Origin: Sphingomonas sp.
Lineage (GTDB): Bacteria; Pseudomonadota; Alphaproteobacteria; Sphingomonadales; Sphingomonadaceae
Reading direction: 5' to 3'
NCBI RefSeq assembly: GCF_019746665.1
Contig: NZ_JAIERS010000020.1
Coordinates: 1 to 64,000 of the forward strand
Length of the DNA: 64,000 nt
Positions 22,838 through 32,919 of this stretch are shown piece after piece. The notes under the pieces were generated by a model that made no database searches, was not told the origin of the DNA, and saw nothing but the letters and a program-made list of their open reading frames with translations. How positions within the stretch are numbered: position 1 is the stretch's first letter; each line of letters starts with the position of its first letter. A program made the position numbers and the translations under genes.

Positions 22838-23604
22838 GCGCGACGGTCGCCATCGTCACCGGCGCGAGCCGGGGGATCGGGCGCGCGACCGCGCTCCGGC
22901 TCGCCGCCGATTTTGGCGCGGTCGCGATCATCGCGCGCACCGCTGAGGCGCTCGCTCCGGTCGCGAGGGCGATTGCGGCGGCGGGGGCAACACCGCTCCC
23001 GCTCGCATATGATCTGCGCGAACCGGCTGCGGCGGGGGCGATCGTCACCGCCGTCACCGATCGCTTCGGGCGGATCGACGCGCTCGCCAACATCGTCGGC
23101 GCGGTGCCGCAGGCCGATCTGTTCGCGATGACCGATGCCGAATGGGATGACGGACTGTCGCTCAAATTCCACGGCATGCGGCGGCTGACGATCGCGGCCT
23201 GGCCGGCACTCGCCGCCGGGCGCGGGCGGGTGGTGATCACCTCGGGCACTTCGGCGATCACCCCCAAAGCGGCGTTCGCGGCGGTGGGATCGATCAACGC
23301 TGCGATCGCCGCGCTTGCCAAGGCCTTCGCCGAGCGTGGCAAGAAGGATGGTGTCGCCGTCAACGCGCTGCTCCCAGGTCCGGTGATGACCGACCGTCGC
23401 CGGGCTATGCTCGGCCGCTATGCCGAAGCACACGGCCTGACGCTCGACGCCGCTACCAAAAGCTTCGCCGCCGAAAGCGGGATCACCCGCTACGGCACTC
23501 CTGAGGACATCGCCGAGGCGATGGCCTTCCCGCTCTCGCCCCGCGCGGCCTGGATCACCGGCACGACGCTGCGCGTCGACGGTGGTGAGATCGCGGCGGT
23601 TTAA
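22834..23604 (+). CDS. SDR-family oxidoreductase, 256 aa
   Basis: Complete Rossmann enzyme with VTGASRGIG near the N-terminus and the usual C-terminal substrate loop (TGTTLRVDGG). The expected YxxxK catalytic pair is not evident: the region after VVITSGTSAITPKAAFAAVGSINAAIAAL has Phe and Ser/Asn where classical SDRs have Tyr and Lys. It may thus be a divergent SDR with altered chemistry. Coupled to the SnoaL-like gene. Confidence 0.8.
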   Translation: MSATVAIVTGASRGIGRATALRLAADFGAVAIIARTAEALAPVARAIAAAGATPLPLAYDLREPAAAGAIVTAVTDRFGRIDALANIVGAVPQADLFAMTDAEWDDGLSLKFHGMRRLTIAAWPALAAGRGRVVITSGTSAITPKAAFAAVGSINAAIAALAKAFAERGKKDGVAVNALLPGPVMTDRRRAMLGRYAEAHGLTLDAATKSFAAESGITRYGTPEDIAEAMAFPLSPRAAWITGTTLRVDGGEIAAV

Positions 23605-23630
23605 AACCAGCATCAAACGGATACCTGCCG

Positions 23631-24008
23631 ATGCGTCCCTCCGGTTATCTCACCCGCCCCGATTATCGCGTCGACCTGCTGCGGCGCTCCAATCGCGTTA
23701 CCGCACATCACCGCGGGCGCCGGCTCGCCGCGAGCGACCGGGCTATTTTGGTCGATGAGCAGGATCATGCGCTCGTTTGTTATTTTCCACGGTCCGATGT
23801 CGATATCACAGTGCTGCTCCCGATACCTACGCACAAGACGCACTGCCCGTTCAAGGGTGATGCGGATTACTGGGCGTTGCCCGAGTCGCCTGGTCAGCCC
23901 GTTGCTTGGAGCTATGCCGAGCCATATAACGAAGTCGCGGCCTTGGCCGGGCATGTCGCGTTCTACCAGGACCGGGTCGATGTCATCCTCGGTCCCAAAG
24001 CAGGGTGA
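23631..24008 (+). CDS. DUF427-domain protein, 125 aa
   Basis: Matches the DUF427 family: N-terminal RVTAHHRGRRLAASDRAILVDEQ, central PRSDVDITVL and THKTHCPFKGDADYWAL, and C-terminal VAFYQDRVDVI. The family has a small beta fold of unknown function and is often clustered with oxidoreductases. The end overlaps the next gene (GTGA). Confidence 0.85.
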   Translation: MRPSGYLTRPDYRVDLLRRSNRVTAHHRGRRLAASDRAILVDEQDHALVCYFPRSDVDITVLLPIPTHKTHCPFKGDADYWALPESPGQPVAWSYAEPYNEVAALAGHVAFYQDRVDVILGPKAG

Positions 24009-24625
24009 GCGTCATGAACGTCCCTTCGAGCGATGTCGCTTTCACGCCCGCCGTGAAAGCGGTGCAGACCCGGCGCGGATCGCGCGGTGCCTATGCGGCG
24101 ATGGAGGCCAAAGGGGGATTCCGCACCGCGATCGACGCACGGTTGCTGGAAGCGCTGGCCATGGCGAACAGCGCCTATTTCGTCACCGCCAGCGCCGATG
24201 GCCAGCCCTATGCCCAGCATCGCGGCGGCCCGCGTGGTTTCATTCGGGTGGTGGATGACCACACCATCGGCTTCGCCGACTATAGCGGCAACCGACAATA
24301 CATCTCGACCGGCAACCTCTCCGAAAACCCGCAGGCGTTCCTGTTCCTGATGGAGTATGCGCATCGCCGGCGGGTGAAGATCTGGGGCCGCGCCCGCGTG
24401 ATCGAGGGCGACGCCGCGCTCAACGCCAAGCTGATGCCGGCAGGCTACAAAGCGGCGGCCGAGGCGGTGATCCTGTTCGAGATCGTCGCCTGGGACTTGA
24501 ACTGCCCGCAGCACATCCCGCAGAAATTCGACGCCGAGGACGTCGCCGCCGCGCTTGGCGAGCGGGACGCGCGCATCGCCGCGTTGGAGGCCGAAGTAGA
24601 ACGTTTGAGAGGAAATGCCCAATGA
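24005..24625 (+). CDS. Pyridoxamine-phosphate-oxidase-like FMN-binding protein, 206 aa
   Basis: Split-barrel flavin-binding fold: [32 protein letters not shown] and [17 protein letters not shown] are typical of PPOX-related proteins of the YndB/PPOX class. The C-terminus has a short predicted coiled coil ([18 protein letters not shown]). The start may be GTG 24005 (GTGA overlap) or ATG 24014 (preceded by AGGGTGAG). Substrate unknown. Its stop overlaps the next start. Confidence 0.8.
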   Translation: MSVMNVPSSDVAFTPAVKAVQTRRGSRGAYAAMEAKGGFRTAIDARLLEALAMANSAYFVTASADGQPYAQHRGGPRGFIRVVDDHTIGFADYSGNRQYISTGNLSENPQAFLFLMEYAHRRRVKIWGRARVIEGDAALNAKLMPAGYKAAAEAVILFEIVAWDLNCPQHIPQKFDAEDVAAALGERDARIAALEAEVERLRGNAQ

Positions 24626-25086
24626 GCCGCCCACCGCTGCCCCCCTTCACCGATGCGAGCGCCGCCGAAAAGGCGCGGCTGGCCGAGGATGCGTGGAACA
24701 GCCGCGATCCCGCGCGGGTCGCGCTCGCCTATACCCCCGGGAGCCAATGGCGGAACCGCGCCGAGTTCATCACCGGCCGCGCCGAGATCGAGGCGTTCCT
24801 GCGCCGCAAATGGGCGCGCGAGCTCGACTACCGGCTGATCAAGGAGGTGTGGACCCATGCCGGCAACCGCATCGCGGTGCGCTTCGCCTATGAATATCGC
24901 GACGATAGCGGCAGCTGGTTCCGGGCCTATGGCAACGAGAATTGGCAGTTCGACGCCGAAGGATTGATGGAGCGCCGCATCGCGAGCATCAACGAACATC
25001 CCATCGACGAGAGCGAGCGCAAGTTCCGCTGGCCGCTCGGACGCCGGCCGGACGATCATCCGGGGCTTAGCGATCTCGGGCTTTAG
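24622..25086 (+). CDS. DUF1348 NTF2-like protein, 154 aa
   Basis: DUF1348-type nuclear transport factor 2 fold: [40 protein letters not shown] and [21 protein letters not shown] are characteristic. Function unknown. It is the last gene of the cluster downstream of the alpha/beta hydrolase and is coupled to the PPOX-like gene by ATGA. Confidence 0.85.
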   Translation: MSRPPLPPFTDASAAEKARLAEDAWNSRDPARVALAYTPGSQWRNRAEFITGRAEIEAFLRRKWARELDYRLIKEVWTHAGNRIAVRFAYEYRDDSGSWFRAYGNENWQFDAEGLMERRIASINEHPIDESERKFRWPLGRRPDDHPGLSDLGL

Positions 25087-25101
25087 GGGCGGGGCGGGGG
25101 C

Positions 25102-25500
25102 TTAATCGACGAGCGCGACGAGCCGGAACCGTTCGCACCACAGCCGCATGTCGTCGGCGAACCCGCCGTTGCGCTCGAAATAGTCGCGATGCGCCCGGCG
25201 CCAGAAATCGAGCGACAAGTCGCCTTCGCCCTCGTCGCGCGCGAAAGCCGCGTCGACCTCGGCGAAGTGCCGCTCGCGTATTTCGACTGTCTCGATCACC
25301 GCGCGCGGGATGCCTTTGCCATCGAGCACGACCGAGCGTTCGCCGGGTTCGCTCGGGCCAATATGGTGCGCCGACCAGCAGGTCGCGGTCTTTCGCCCGG
25401 CGATCACCAGCGCGAGCAGCGCGTCGGCAAGCGCCGCCGAGTCACCAAAGGCGAAGCGCTCCAGCCCTGCGACGCTCTCGGCGGACACCCGCGCGGTCAT
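25102..25500 (-). CDS. ASCH-domain protein, 132 aa
   Basis: ASCH domains are beta-barrels that bind RNA or nucleosides (some hydrolyse N4-acetylcytidine). The pattern LALVIAGRKTATCWSAH plus a later FARDEGEGDLSLDFWRRAHRDYF fits the family. The start MTARVSAESV at 25500 overlaps the stop of the antiporter gene (ATGA), so it is translated with it. Confidence 0.8.
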   Translation of the reverse strand: MTARVSAESVAGLERFAFGDSAALADALLALVIAGRKTATCWSAHHIGPSEPGERSVVLDGKGIPRAVIETVEIRERHFAEVDAAFARDEGEGDLSLDFWRRAHRDYFERNGGFADDMRLWCERFRLVALVD

Positions 25501-27272
25501 TCCGCCGCTTCCTGCCGCCGCCGAGACCGCGCGAGCCGGGGCGTGCGCTCGATCTCCGCGGCATCCTTGATCGCCTTGCGCAGGGTGTCCCGCTTGTCGT
25601 GGATCGAGGCGATCACCGGCCCAACCGCTACACCGAGGTCGGTCAACACCGCCTCGGCGAGCTGCAGCGAGCTTTCGAGGGTTTCGGGCACCGCGTCGGT
25701 CACCCCCGCCTTGTAAAGCTCGGCGGCGTGGTCGGTGTCGCGCGCGCGGGCGATGATCGTAAGATTGGGCACCCAGCCGCGCACCCGGCGAGTGAGGTGG
25801 ACGGTCAGCACCGGATCGTCCATCGTCAAAACCAGCGCCTGGGCGCGCCCCAGGTTGAGCCGATCGACCAATTCGCTGCGCGAGACGTCCCCGAACAGCA
25901 CCGCATAGCCCTCGCGCCGCGCGGCGGTGACGCAATCGATATCGGCCTCGACCGCGACATAGCTTTTACCGTGCATCGCCAGCATGTCCGCGACCATCCG
26001 CCCGACACGGCCAAAGCCGATGACGACGACCCCCGCGCCTTCAGGCGGGATGATTTCCTCGGGGCGGTCGCTGCCCTGGCGCCGGTCGATCGCGCGCGCC
26101 GCGAGCCGCCCGAGAGAAGCGAGCATCGGCGTGAGCGTGAGGCCAAGCGCGGTCACGATCTCCCAGAAATTGATCGTCGCCGGCGCGATCATCGCGCTGC
26201 CCGCCGCCGTCGCGAGCACGATCAGCGTGGTTTCCGACGGGCTGCCCATCATCACGCTTGTCTCGGCGGCGACCGAATTGCGCTGCCCGGCGAGCTTCAG
26301 CAGCGCGAAGGTGACGAGCGTCTTGATCGCGACCACCCCGGCGATCGCGCCCAGCAGCGCTTGCCAGTCCTTGGCCAGTTGCGCGAGATCGAGCCGCATC
26401 CCGACGCTGATCAGGAACACCCCCAGCGCCAATCCCTTGAATGGCGCGGTAATCACCTCGACCTCGCGATGATAATCGGTCTCGGCGATCAGCAGCCCGG
26501 CGAGCAGCGCGCCGATGATCGGCGACAGCCCCGCCGCCTCGGTCGCGAGGCTGGCGATTACCACCACCAGCAGCGAGGCGGCGAAGAACAGCTCGGGGCT
26601 CTTGGTCCGCGCGGCCTGGGCGAAGACGCGGGGCAGCACCAACCGTCCGATCAGGAAGATCGCGGCGATCGTCAGCCCGCCCGTCAGCAGCACTTGCAGC
26701 AACGCCGCGCTGTCGGCGCCGCCGGGGCCGAAGGCGGCCAGCGCGAACAGGATCGGCACCAGCGCCACATCCTCGAACAACAGCATCGCGAAGGCGAGTC
26801 GCCCGACCGGGGTCGCCGCGCCCGCGATCGGCAGCACCAGCGCGGTCGACGACAAGGCAAGCGCGATGCCAAGCCCGAGCGCGGCGAAGCTCGCCTGGCC
26901 GAACAGGATCAGCGCGGCGGCGATCAACAGGCCCGAGACGAACAGCTCGGCCGCGCCCAGCCCGAAAACCTCGCGGCGCAGCTCCCACAGGCGGCGGAAC
27001 GACAGTTCCAGCCCGATCGAGAACAGCAACAGGATGATGCCGAACTCGGCGAAGGGCTCGATCGCCGGCGGATCGGTGATCGTGATGTGCCGCAGCCACG
27101 GGATTTCACCCGCCAGCCGCCCGAGCCCCGCCGGCCCGACGAGCACGCCGACCAGGATGAAGCCGATCACCGGGCTGATCCGCGCCCGCGCGAAGGCCGG
27201 GATCACCAGCCCCGCCGCGCCCAGAATCACCAGGACATCGGAATAGTCGTTGCTGGAGACGTGCAGGGCCAT
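25497..27272 (-). CDS. Monovalent cation:proton antiporter, KefB/KefC type (CPA2), 591 aa
   Basis: About 12 membrane segments span residues 10-390, with the CPA2 exchanger signature around ALALSSTALVLP and LLFEDVALVPI. A cytoplasmic TrkA-N Rossmann domain follows (GVVVIGFGRVGRMVADML, then VEADIDCVTAARREG and VLTMDDPVLTV). Such proteins export potassium or sodium in exchange for protons and are gated by NAD(H) or glutathione adducts through the TrkA-N domain. It shares a transcript with the ASCH gene. Confidence 0.85.
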   Translation of the reverse strand: MALHVSSNDYSDVLVILGAAGLVIPAFARARISPVIGFILVGVLVGPAGLGRLAGEIPWLRHITITDPPAIEPFAEFGIILLLFSIGLELSFRRLWELRREVFGLGAAELFVSGLLIAAALILFGQASFAALGLGIALALSSTALVLPIAGAATPVGRLAFAMLLFEDVALVPILFALAAFGPGGADSAALLQVLLTGGLTIAAIFLIGRLVLPRVFAQAARTKSPELFFAASLLVVVIASLATEAAGLSPIIGALLAGLLIAETDYHREVEVITAPFKGLALGVFLISVGMRLDLAQLAKDWQALLGAIAGVVAIKTLVTFALLKLAGQRNSVAAETSVMMGSPSETTLIVLATAAGSAMIAPATINFWEIVTALGLTLTPMLASLGRLAARAIDRRQGSDRPEEIIPPEGAGVVVIGFGRVGRMVADMLAMHGKSYVAVEADIDCVTAARREGYAVLFGDVSRSELVDRLNLGRAQALVLTMDDPVLTVHLTRRVRGWVPNLTIIARARDTDHAAELYKAGVTDAVPETLESSLQLAEAVLTDLGVAVGPVIASIHDKRDTLRKAIKDAAEIERTPRLARSRRRQEAAE

Positions 27273-27387
27273 GCCGCGATGCTAGCGGGGCGGGGCGGGT
27301 TTGTCAGGCATGAGACGCGGGGAGGGCGTATGAAGACGCACCGCCCTAGCGCCGCCGTGTTCGCGGCGACGCCGAAGGCGCTGGACG

Positions 27388-28611
27388 TTACGCGAGCACG
27401 CTCCCCATCGCGGCTTCCAGATTGACGCGCACCGCCTCGAAGAATTGTTCGGTCGTCATCCACGGCTGGTCGGGGCCGATCAGGATCGCCAGGTCCTTGG
27501 TCATCTTGCCGTTCTCGACCGTTTCGATGCAGACGCGTTCCAGCGTTTCGGCGAAGGCCGTCACCTCCGGCGTGCCATCAAACTTGCCGCGATATTTGAG
27601 GCCCCCCGTCCAGGCGAAGATCGAGGCGATCGGGTTTGTCGAGGTTGCCTTGCCCTGCTGGTGCTGGCGATAATGGCGCGTGACGGTGCCGTGCGCGGCT
27701 TCCGCTTCCACCGTCTTGCCATCGGGGGTGAGCAGCACCGAGGTCATCAGCCCGAGCGAGCCAAACCCTTGCGCCACTTGGTCCGACTGAACGTCGCCAT
27801 CATAGTTCTTGCAGGCCCAGACGAATTCGCCGTGCCACTTGAGTGCCGAGGCGACCATGTCGTCGATCAGGCGATGCTCATAGACGATGCCGGCTTCCTT
27901 GAAGCGGTCGGCGAATTCGGCCTCGAACACCTCGGCGAACAGATCCTTGAAGCGGCCATCATAGGCCTTCAGGATCGTGTTCTTGGTCGAGAGATAGACC
28001 GGCCAGCCGCGGCCGAGGCCGTAATGGAAGGAAGCGCGCGCGAAATCGCGGATCGAATCGTCGAGATTGTACATCCCCATCGCGACGCCCGAGGAGGGGT
28101 AGTTGAACACTTCCTCCTCGATCACCTGGCCATCCTCGCCCTCCCACTTCATGGTCAGCTTGCCGGGGCCGGGGACGCGGAAATCGGTCGCGCGGTACTG
28201 GTCGCCAAAGGCATGGCGGCCGACGACGATCGGCTTGGTCCAGCCCGGGATCAGCCGGGGTACATTGCGGATCACGATCGGCTCGCGGAACACCACGCCG
28301 CCCAGGATGTTGCGGATCGTCCCATTGGGCGATTTCCACATCTTCTTCAGGCCAAACTCGGTGACGCGCGCCTCGTCCGGCGTGATCGTCGCGCACTTCA
28401 CGCCGACGCCATATTTCTGGATCGCGCGGGCTGATTCCACCGTCACCCGGTCGTCGGTCGCGTCGCGGTGCTCGATGCCCAGGTCGTAATAATCGAGGTC
28501 AATGTCGAGATAGGGAAGGATGAGCCGCTCGCGGATCCATTGCCAGATGATGCGGGTCATCTCGTCGCCGTCGATCTCCACGACGGGCGTCTTCACCTTG
28601 ATCTTCGCCAT
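27388..28611 (-). CDS. icd: NADP-dependent isocitrate dehydrogenase, 407 aa
   Basis: TCA-cycle enzyme converting isocitrate to 2-oxoglutarate. It is the homodimeric eukaryote-like subfamily used by alphaproteobacteria (starts [20 protein letters not shown]), with SPNGTIRN at the substrate site, [17 protein letters not shown] and the NADP-binding [20 protein letters not shown]. Full length for the family. Single-gene transcript in minus orientation, divergent from psd. Confidence 0.95.
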   Translation of the reverse strand: MAKIKVKTPVVEIDGDEMTRIIWQWIRERLILPYLDIDLDYYDLGIEHRDATDDRVTVESARAIQKYGVGVKCATITPDEARVTEFGLKKMWKSPNGTIRNILGGVVFREPIVIRNVPRLIPGWTKPIVVGRHAFGDQYRATDFRVPGPGKLTMKWEGEDGQVIEEEVFNYPSSGVAMGMYNLDDSIRDFARASFHYGLGRGWPVYLSTKNTILKAYDGRFKDLFAEVFEAEFADRFKEAGIVYEHRLIDDMVASALKWHGEFVWACKNYDGDVQSDQVAQGFGSLGLMTSVLLTPDGKTVEAEAAHGTVTRHYRQHQQGKATSTNPIASIFAWTGGLKYRGKFDGTPEVTAFAETLERVCIETVENGKMTKDLAILIGPDQPWMTTEQFFEAVRVNLEAAMGSVLA

Positions 28612-28760
28612 CGATTGCTCGCTTGTTCCTTAGGGAGGGAAAGCGCAAGCTCTAGGGCCAAGGCCAGCGCCGATCAACCGCCCGGCGCACGCGGGGGACG
28701 TCCGGCTTGCGGAGAATTGCGGCATTGAAAAGGCAGACGGCGCGGGTTAGCCTTCGCCCG

Positions 28761-29501
28761 ATGGGGTATCCCGATAAACCGCCGTCCCAGTCGAGCCGCC
28801 ACCTGGGCAGTGTCAAATGGCGCTTTCCGGAGGTGCATCCGGAAGGGCGCAAATATGTTCTGATCGCCGCGGTCGCGACGTTCGTGTCGCTGTTCGTCTG
28901 GTCGTTCATCACCTGGCCACTGATCGGACTGACGATCTGGGTGGCCGCGTTCTTCCGCGATCCGGTGCGGGTGACGCCGGTGGGCGACGATCTGCTGGTG
29001 AGCCCGGCCGATGGGCTGGTGACGCTGATCGAGCGCGTGCCTGTGCCGCGCGAACTCGCCGGCCCTCAGGCGCTGGGCGACGCGCCGATGCTGCGCGTGT
29101 CGATCTTCATGAGCGTGTTCGACGTGCATATCAATCGCACCCCCATCGCGGGCACGATCCGGCAGGTCGTCTATATCTCTGGCCGCTTCCTCAACGCCGA
29201 TCTCGACAAGGCGAGCGAGGAGAATGAACGCCAGCACATCGTGGTCGAGGGGCGCGACGGGCGGCGGATCGGCTTCACCCAGATCGCCGGGCTGGTCGCG
29301 CGGCGGATCGTGCCGTTCGTGAAGCCGGGCGACATGGTCGCCGTGGGTCAGCGCGTCGGGCTGATCCGCTTCGGCAGCCGGGTCGACGTCTATCTGCCGG
29401 ATGACATGGTATGCCAGGTGACGCTCGGCCAGCGCGCGGTGGCGGGCGAGACAGTGATCGCGCGGGTCGGCGCGGCGCCGACGGTCGGGGTGGCCCAATA
29501 A
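28761..29501 (+). CDS. psd: Phosphatidylserine decarboxylase proenzyme, 246 aa
   Basis: Makes phosphatidylethanolamine. One or two membrane segments lie near the N-terminus ([20 protein letters not shown]). The short-form Psd motifs FDVHINRTP and the self-cleavage site FGSRVD, with Ser giving the pyruvoyl group, are present. The ATG at 28761 (MGYPDK) is preferred over an upstream TTG at 28707. It is followed after 268 bp by pssA, giving the two-step route from CDP-diacylglycerol. Confidence 0.9.
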   Translation: MGYPDKPPSQSSRHLGSVKWRFPEVHPEGRKYVLIAAVATFVSLFVWSFITWPLIGLTIWVAAFFRDPVRVTPVGDDLLVSPADGLVTLIERVPVPRELAGPQALGDAPMLRVSIFMSVFDVHINRTPIAGTIRQVVYISGRFLNADLDKASEENERQHIVVEGRDGRRIGFTQIAGLVARRIVPFVKPGDMVAVGQRVGLIRFGSRVDVYLPDDMVCQVTLGQRAVAGETVIARVGAAPTVGVAQ

Positions 29502-29769
29502 ACGGTTGGTTTAGCGATAGGGCATGTCCGTTGCGTTCGTGGCGCGGCAATGCATTCGCGCTGGCGAATGTGGCGGGCGGGCGCTTTTTGCCCAAATTTC
29601 GTCGCGACCGCGGGAATTTGGGTCTTGCTTCGCCGCATGGTCTTTCCCGACGGAGGCGGGTGCCTGGCTGCCCGCCATCGGTTCGACCGCCGCGCGGTTT
29701 GGCGAGGTTGCGGCGCTTCGATAGGGGAGCGACTGCAACAGCGAGCGCAAGACCCGGCGGGCGGCACCC

Positions 29770-30540
29770 GTGAGCAATCGCCGTCGCCCGCGCGCTGGCT
29801 TGCCGCTGCGCGCCGTCGCCCCCAATGCGGTCACCGCGCTCGCGCTCTGCTCGGGGCTGACCGGGGTGCGTTTCGCGATTTCGGGCGATTGGTCGCTCGC
29901 GGTGACGATGGTGCTGCTCGCGGCCGTGCTGGACGGGCTCGATGGCAGCGTCGCGCGGCTGGTACGCGGGGAAAGCCGGTTCGGCGCGGAGCTCGATTCG
30001 CTTTCGGATGCGATCTCCTTTGGCGTCGCGCCGGCGCTGATCCTCTACCTCTGGTCGCTCCAGACCTTGCCACGCTTCGGCTGGCTGAGCGCGCTCCTGC
30101 TCGCGGTGTTCTGCGCGCTGCGGCTGGCCCGGTTCAACGCGGCGATCGATGTGGCCGATCAACCCCACAAATCCGCGGGATTTTTCACCGGGGTGCCGGC
30201 GCCGGCGGGGGCGGGGCTGGCGATGCTGCCGCTCTATCTGTGGCTGCTGAGTGGATGGCCAACGCTGCGGGCGCCCTGGCTGGTCGCGCCCTGGGTCGCG
30301 TGCATCGCCCTGCTGATGATCTCCAGCATCGCCACGTTCAGCCCACGATCGCTCCGTCTGCGACGAGCGGTCCGGTTCGAGGCGATCGCGGTGATCGTGC
30401 TTCTAGGCGCCGCCTTCGCGTCGGCGCCCTGGCACCTGCTTTCGATCCTGAGCGGCGCGTATCTGCTCAGCATCCCGTTCAGCGCGCGGGCCTTCGCGCG
30501 GGTCAGGCAGCGGCGCGCCAAGCAGGCGCCATCGCCGTGA
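29770..30540 (+). CDS. pssA: CDP-diacylglycerol-serine O-phosphatidyltransferase, 256 aa
   Basis: Integral membrane enzyme with the CDP-alcohol phosphotransferase motif DGx2ARx8Gx3Dx3D seen exactly as DGSVAR ... FGAELDSLSD (about residues 58-80), and about seven hydrophobic segments. It makes phosphatidylserine, the substrate of Psd upstream. It starts with GTG at 29770. The 268-bp gap from psd holds an inverted repeat CCCAAATT/AATTTGGG (29591-29622) but no supported gene. Confidence 0.9.
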   Translation: MSNRRRPRAGLPLRAVAPNAVTALALCSGLTGVRFAISGDWSLAVTMVLLAAVLDGLDGSVARLVRGESRFGAELDSLSDAISFGVAPALILYLWSLQTLPRFGWLSALLLAVFCALRLARFNAAIDVADQPHKSAGFFTGVPAPAGAGLAMLPLYLWLLSGWPTLRAPWLVAPWVACIALLMISSIATFSPRSLRLRRAVRFEAIAVIVLLGAAFASAPWHLLSILSGAYLLSIPFSARAFARVRQRRAKQAPSP

Positions 30541-30733
30541 CGACGCGAGGCGCCGGGCGCGGCGACGGCAAAGCGGCGGTCGTCGCCCCCGCGACTTCCG
30601 GGCTCCGCAGCAACTTCAGGATCCGCGGGAGCGCGGGCAGCAACGTATCAAGGAAAATCTGAGCGACCAGAACCAAGGCGCTTCCGAAGAGGACCGTACC
30701 GAGCAGAGCCATCATTACCCAACTCCCTGTCAC
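30503..30733 (-). CDS. Possible small membrane protein, 76 aa
   Basis: One strong hydrophobic segment (MMALLGTVLFGSALVLVAQIFL) is followed by a basic, proline-rich tail. It overlaps the end of pssA by 38 bp on the opposite strand. Similar short single-pass proteins are common in sphingomonads, but without homologue data this could also be a chance frame. Confidence 0.4.
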   Translation of the reverse strand: MTGSWVMMALLGTVLFGSALVLVAQIFLDTLLPALPRILKLLRSPEVAGATTAALPSPRPAPRVVTAMAPAWRAAA

Positions 30734-30968
30734 ACCATCATTTTCGCGGCGAGCGTAACGCGCTACCGCGACGCGCTGTTCCCGTTCGCTTTGTAATCCT
30801 ACTATGTTCCATCAATGTTCCACGTGTCAACCCTTCATCTCCGGCCTTGATTTCGCGGCGCCGCTGGCGTATGCGCGCCGCCTCAACCCCGCATGGGAAG
30901 CGCTCATACCGGTGTCGGCTTGCAGCTGATCACGGCTTCCCAGAGGTGAAACCGGAAAGGAAATGATT

Positions 30969-31790
30969 ATGGCGGCTCCTGTCGTCACCATGCAGCAATT
31001 GCTCGAGACTGGCGCGCATTTCGGTCACCAGACCCACCGCTGGAACCCGAAGATGAAGCCTTACATCTTTGGCGAGCGCAACGGCGTCCACATCCTCGAT
31101 CTGTCGCAGTCGGTGCCACTTTTTGCGCGCGCGCTCGATTTCATCTCGGCGACGGTCGCCGCCGGCGGCAAGGTGCTGTTCGTCGGCACCAAGCGCCAGG
31201 CGCAGGAGCCGGTCGCCGAGGCCGCGCGCCGTTCGGGCCAGCATTTCGTCAACCACCGCTGGCTGGGCGGGATGCTCACCAACTGGAAGACCATCTCGGG
31301 CTCGATCAAGCGCCTGAAGATGCTGGAAGAGCGTCTGTCGGGCGACACCGCCGGCCTGACCAAGAAGGAAGTGCTGCAGCTGACCCGCGAGCGCGACAAG
31401 CTCGAGCTGTCACTGGGCGGCATCCGCGACATGGGCGGCATCCCCGACGTGATGTTCGTGATCGACGCGAACAAGGAAGAGCTGGCGATCAAGGAAGCCA
31501 ATACGCTGGGCATTCCGGTTGTCGCGATCCTCGATTCGAACGTCTCGCCCGATGGCATCGCTTTCCCGGTGCCGGGCAATGACGATGCGAGCCGCGCGAT
31601 CCGTCTGTACTGCGAGGCGATCGCGATCGCCGCGACCCGTGGCGGCCAGGAAGCGCAGGCGCGCTACACCGGCGACATCGGCGCGCTCGACGAGCCGCTG
31701 CCCGAGGCGGCGCTCGACGTCGCGCCCGAGGCCTATGCCGAGCAGCCCGGTGACGTCGCCGCGACCGAGACCCCCGCGCTCGACGCCTGA
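30969..31790 (+). CDS. rpsB: Ribosomal protein S2
   Basis: S2 of the 30S subunit: [37 protein letters not shown] and [14 protein letters not shown] are family signatures. The C-terminus is extended and acidic, as in alphaproteobacteria. I chose ATG 30969 because AAGGA sits 7 nt before it; the ATG at 30963 would be only 1 nt away. It is the first gene of rpsB-tsf-pyrH-frr. A roughly 230-bp AT-richer leader precedes it. Confidence 0.95.
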   Translation: MAAPVVTMQQLLETGAHFGHQTHRWNPKMKPYIFGERNGVHILDLSQSVPLFARALDFISATVAAGGKVLFVGTKRQAQEPVAEAARRSGQHFVNHRWLGGMLTNWKTISGSIKRLKMLEERLSGDTAGLTKKEVLQLTRERDKLELSLGGIRDMGGIPDVMFVIDANKEELAIKEANTLGIPVVAILDSNVSPDGIAFPVPGNDDASRAIRLYCEAIAIAATRGGQEAQARYTGDIGALDEPLPEAALDVAPEAYAEQPGDVAATETPALDA

Positions 31791-31811
31791 ACCGTCGCCG
31801 AACTGACACAA

Positions 31812-31843
31812 GGGCGGGATAGGCGCGAAGGCCTGTCCCGCCC
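31812..31843 (+). terminator. Hairpin between rpsB and tsf
   Basis: GGGCGGGATAGGC (31812-31824) pairs with GCCTGTCCCGCCC (31831-31843) across a 6-nt loop with one G-U pair. There is no T-run, so partial termination or mRNA processing that sets the S2 to EF-Ts ratio is more likely than full termination. Confidence 0.5.
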
Positions 31844-31877
31844 GTCATCATGTTGAACCCATTAAAGGACCAGGATC

Positions 31878-32816
31878 ATGGCCGAAGTCACTGCCGCCAC
31901 CGTCAAGGAACTGCGCGAGAAGAGCGGTGCGGGGATGATGGACTGCAAAAAGGCGCTCGCCGAAACCGGCGGCGACATGGATGCGGCGATGGATTGGCTG
32001 CGCACCAAGGGCCTCGCCGCCGCCGCCAAGAAGTCGAGCCGCACCGCGGCCGAAGGGCTGATCGGGATCGCCGTCGCCGGTACCAAGGGCGCGGCGATCG
32101 AGGTGAACTCGGAGACCGATTTCGTCGCCAAGAACGATATCTTCCAGGCGTTCGTCCGCGAAGTCACGCAGATCTCGCTTGAACAGGGCGATGATCTGGC
32201 GGTGATCAAGGCAGCGGCGATGGCCTCGGGCAAGACCGTCGAGGAGCAGCTCGTCGCCAATATCGCGACGATCGGCGAGAACCAGAACCTGCGCCGCGCG
32301 CGTCGGCTGGAAGTGAAGGCCGGCGCGGTGGTGCCCTATGTCCACAATTCGGTGGCGCCGGGCCTCGGCAAGATCGGCGTGCTCGTGGCGCTGGAGAGCG
32401 AGGCGGGCGCGGATGTGCTGGAGCCGCTGGGCAAGCAGATCGCGATGCACATCGCCGCCGCTTTCCCGCTCGCGCTGCGCGAGGACGAACTCGATGCCGA
32501 GGTGATTGAGCGCGAGCGCGCGATCGCCACCGAAAAGGCGGCCGAGAGCGGCAAGCCCGCCGACATCGTCGCCAAGATGGTCGATGGCGCGATCGCCAAG
32601 TACCGCAAGGAAAATGCGCTGCTCAGCCAGCTGCTGGTGATGGACGGCAAGACCAAGATCGCCGACTTCGTGGCGCAAGCCGCGAAGCAGGCGGGCAGCG
32701 ACATCCAGCTGACCAGCTATGTCCGCTTCCAGCTGGGCGAGGGGATCGAGAAGGAAGCCAGCGATTTCGCCGCCGAAGTCGCCAAGGTTTCGGGCGTGCC
32801 GCAGCCGGGCGCCTGA
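31878..32816 (+). CDS. tsf: Translation elongation factor Ts
   Basis: Nucleotide-exchange factor for EF-Tu. It begins [20 protein letters not shown] with the N-terminal UBA-like domain and the conserved TDFVAKN motif ([12 protein letters not shown]) that contacts EF-Tu. The length of 312 residues is usual for alphaproteobacteria. It follows rpsB after 87 bp. Confidence 0.95.
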   Translation: MAEVTAATVKELREKSGAGMMDCKKALAETGGDMDAAMDWLRTKGLAAAAKKSSRTAAEGLIGIAVAGTKGAAIEVNSETDFVAKNDIFQAFVREVTQISLEQGDDLAVIKAAAMASGKTVEEQLVANIATIGENQNLRRARRLEVKAGAVVPYVHNSVAPGLGKIGVLVALESEAGADVLEPLGKQIAMHIAAAFPLALREDELDAEVIERERAIATEKAAESGKPADIVAKMVDGAIAKYRKENALLSQLLVMDGKTKIADFVAQAAKQAGSDIQLTSYVRFQLGEGIEKEASDFAAEVAKVSGVPQPGA

Positions 32817-32827
32817 TCGCGTTATCG

Positions 32828-32855
32828 GGTGCCGGGGTCGTTGTGCCCCGGCACC
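32828..32855 (+). terminator. Hairpin after tsf
   Basis: GGTGCCGGGG (32828-32837) pairs with CCCCGGCACC (32846-32855), a perfect 10-bp stem just after the tsf stop. The weak T-content downstream suggests attenuation before pyrH. Confidence 0.5.
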
Positions 32856-32919
32856 TGATTCGCCTTGCAATTCCCGGTCGCGCGCCTAAGGTCCGCGCCA
32901 CTTCAGCCCCGGACCCGTG

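Noticed and set aside
25599..27425. 608-codon plus-strand frame opposite the antiporter
   Set aside because: Composed of Arg/Gln/Asp-rich low-complexity translation typical of an antisense frame to membrane helices.
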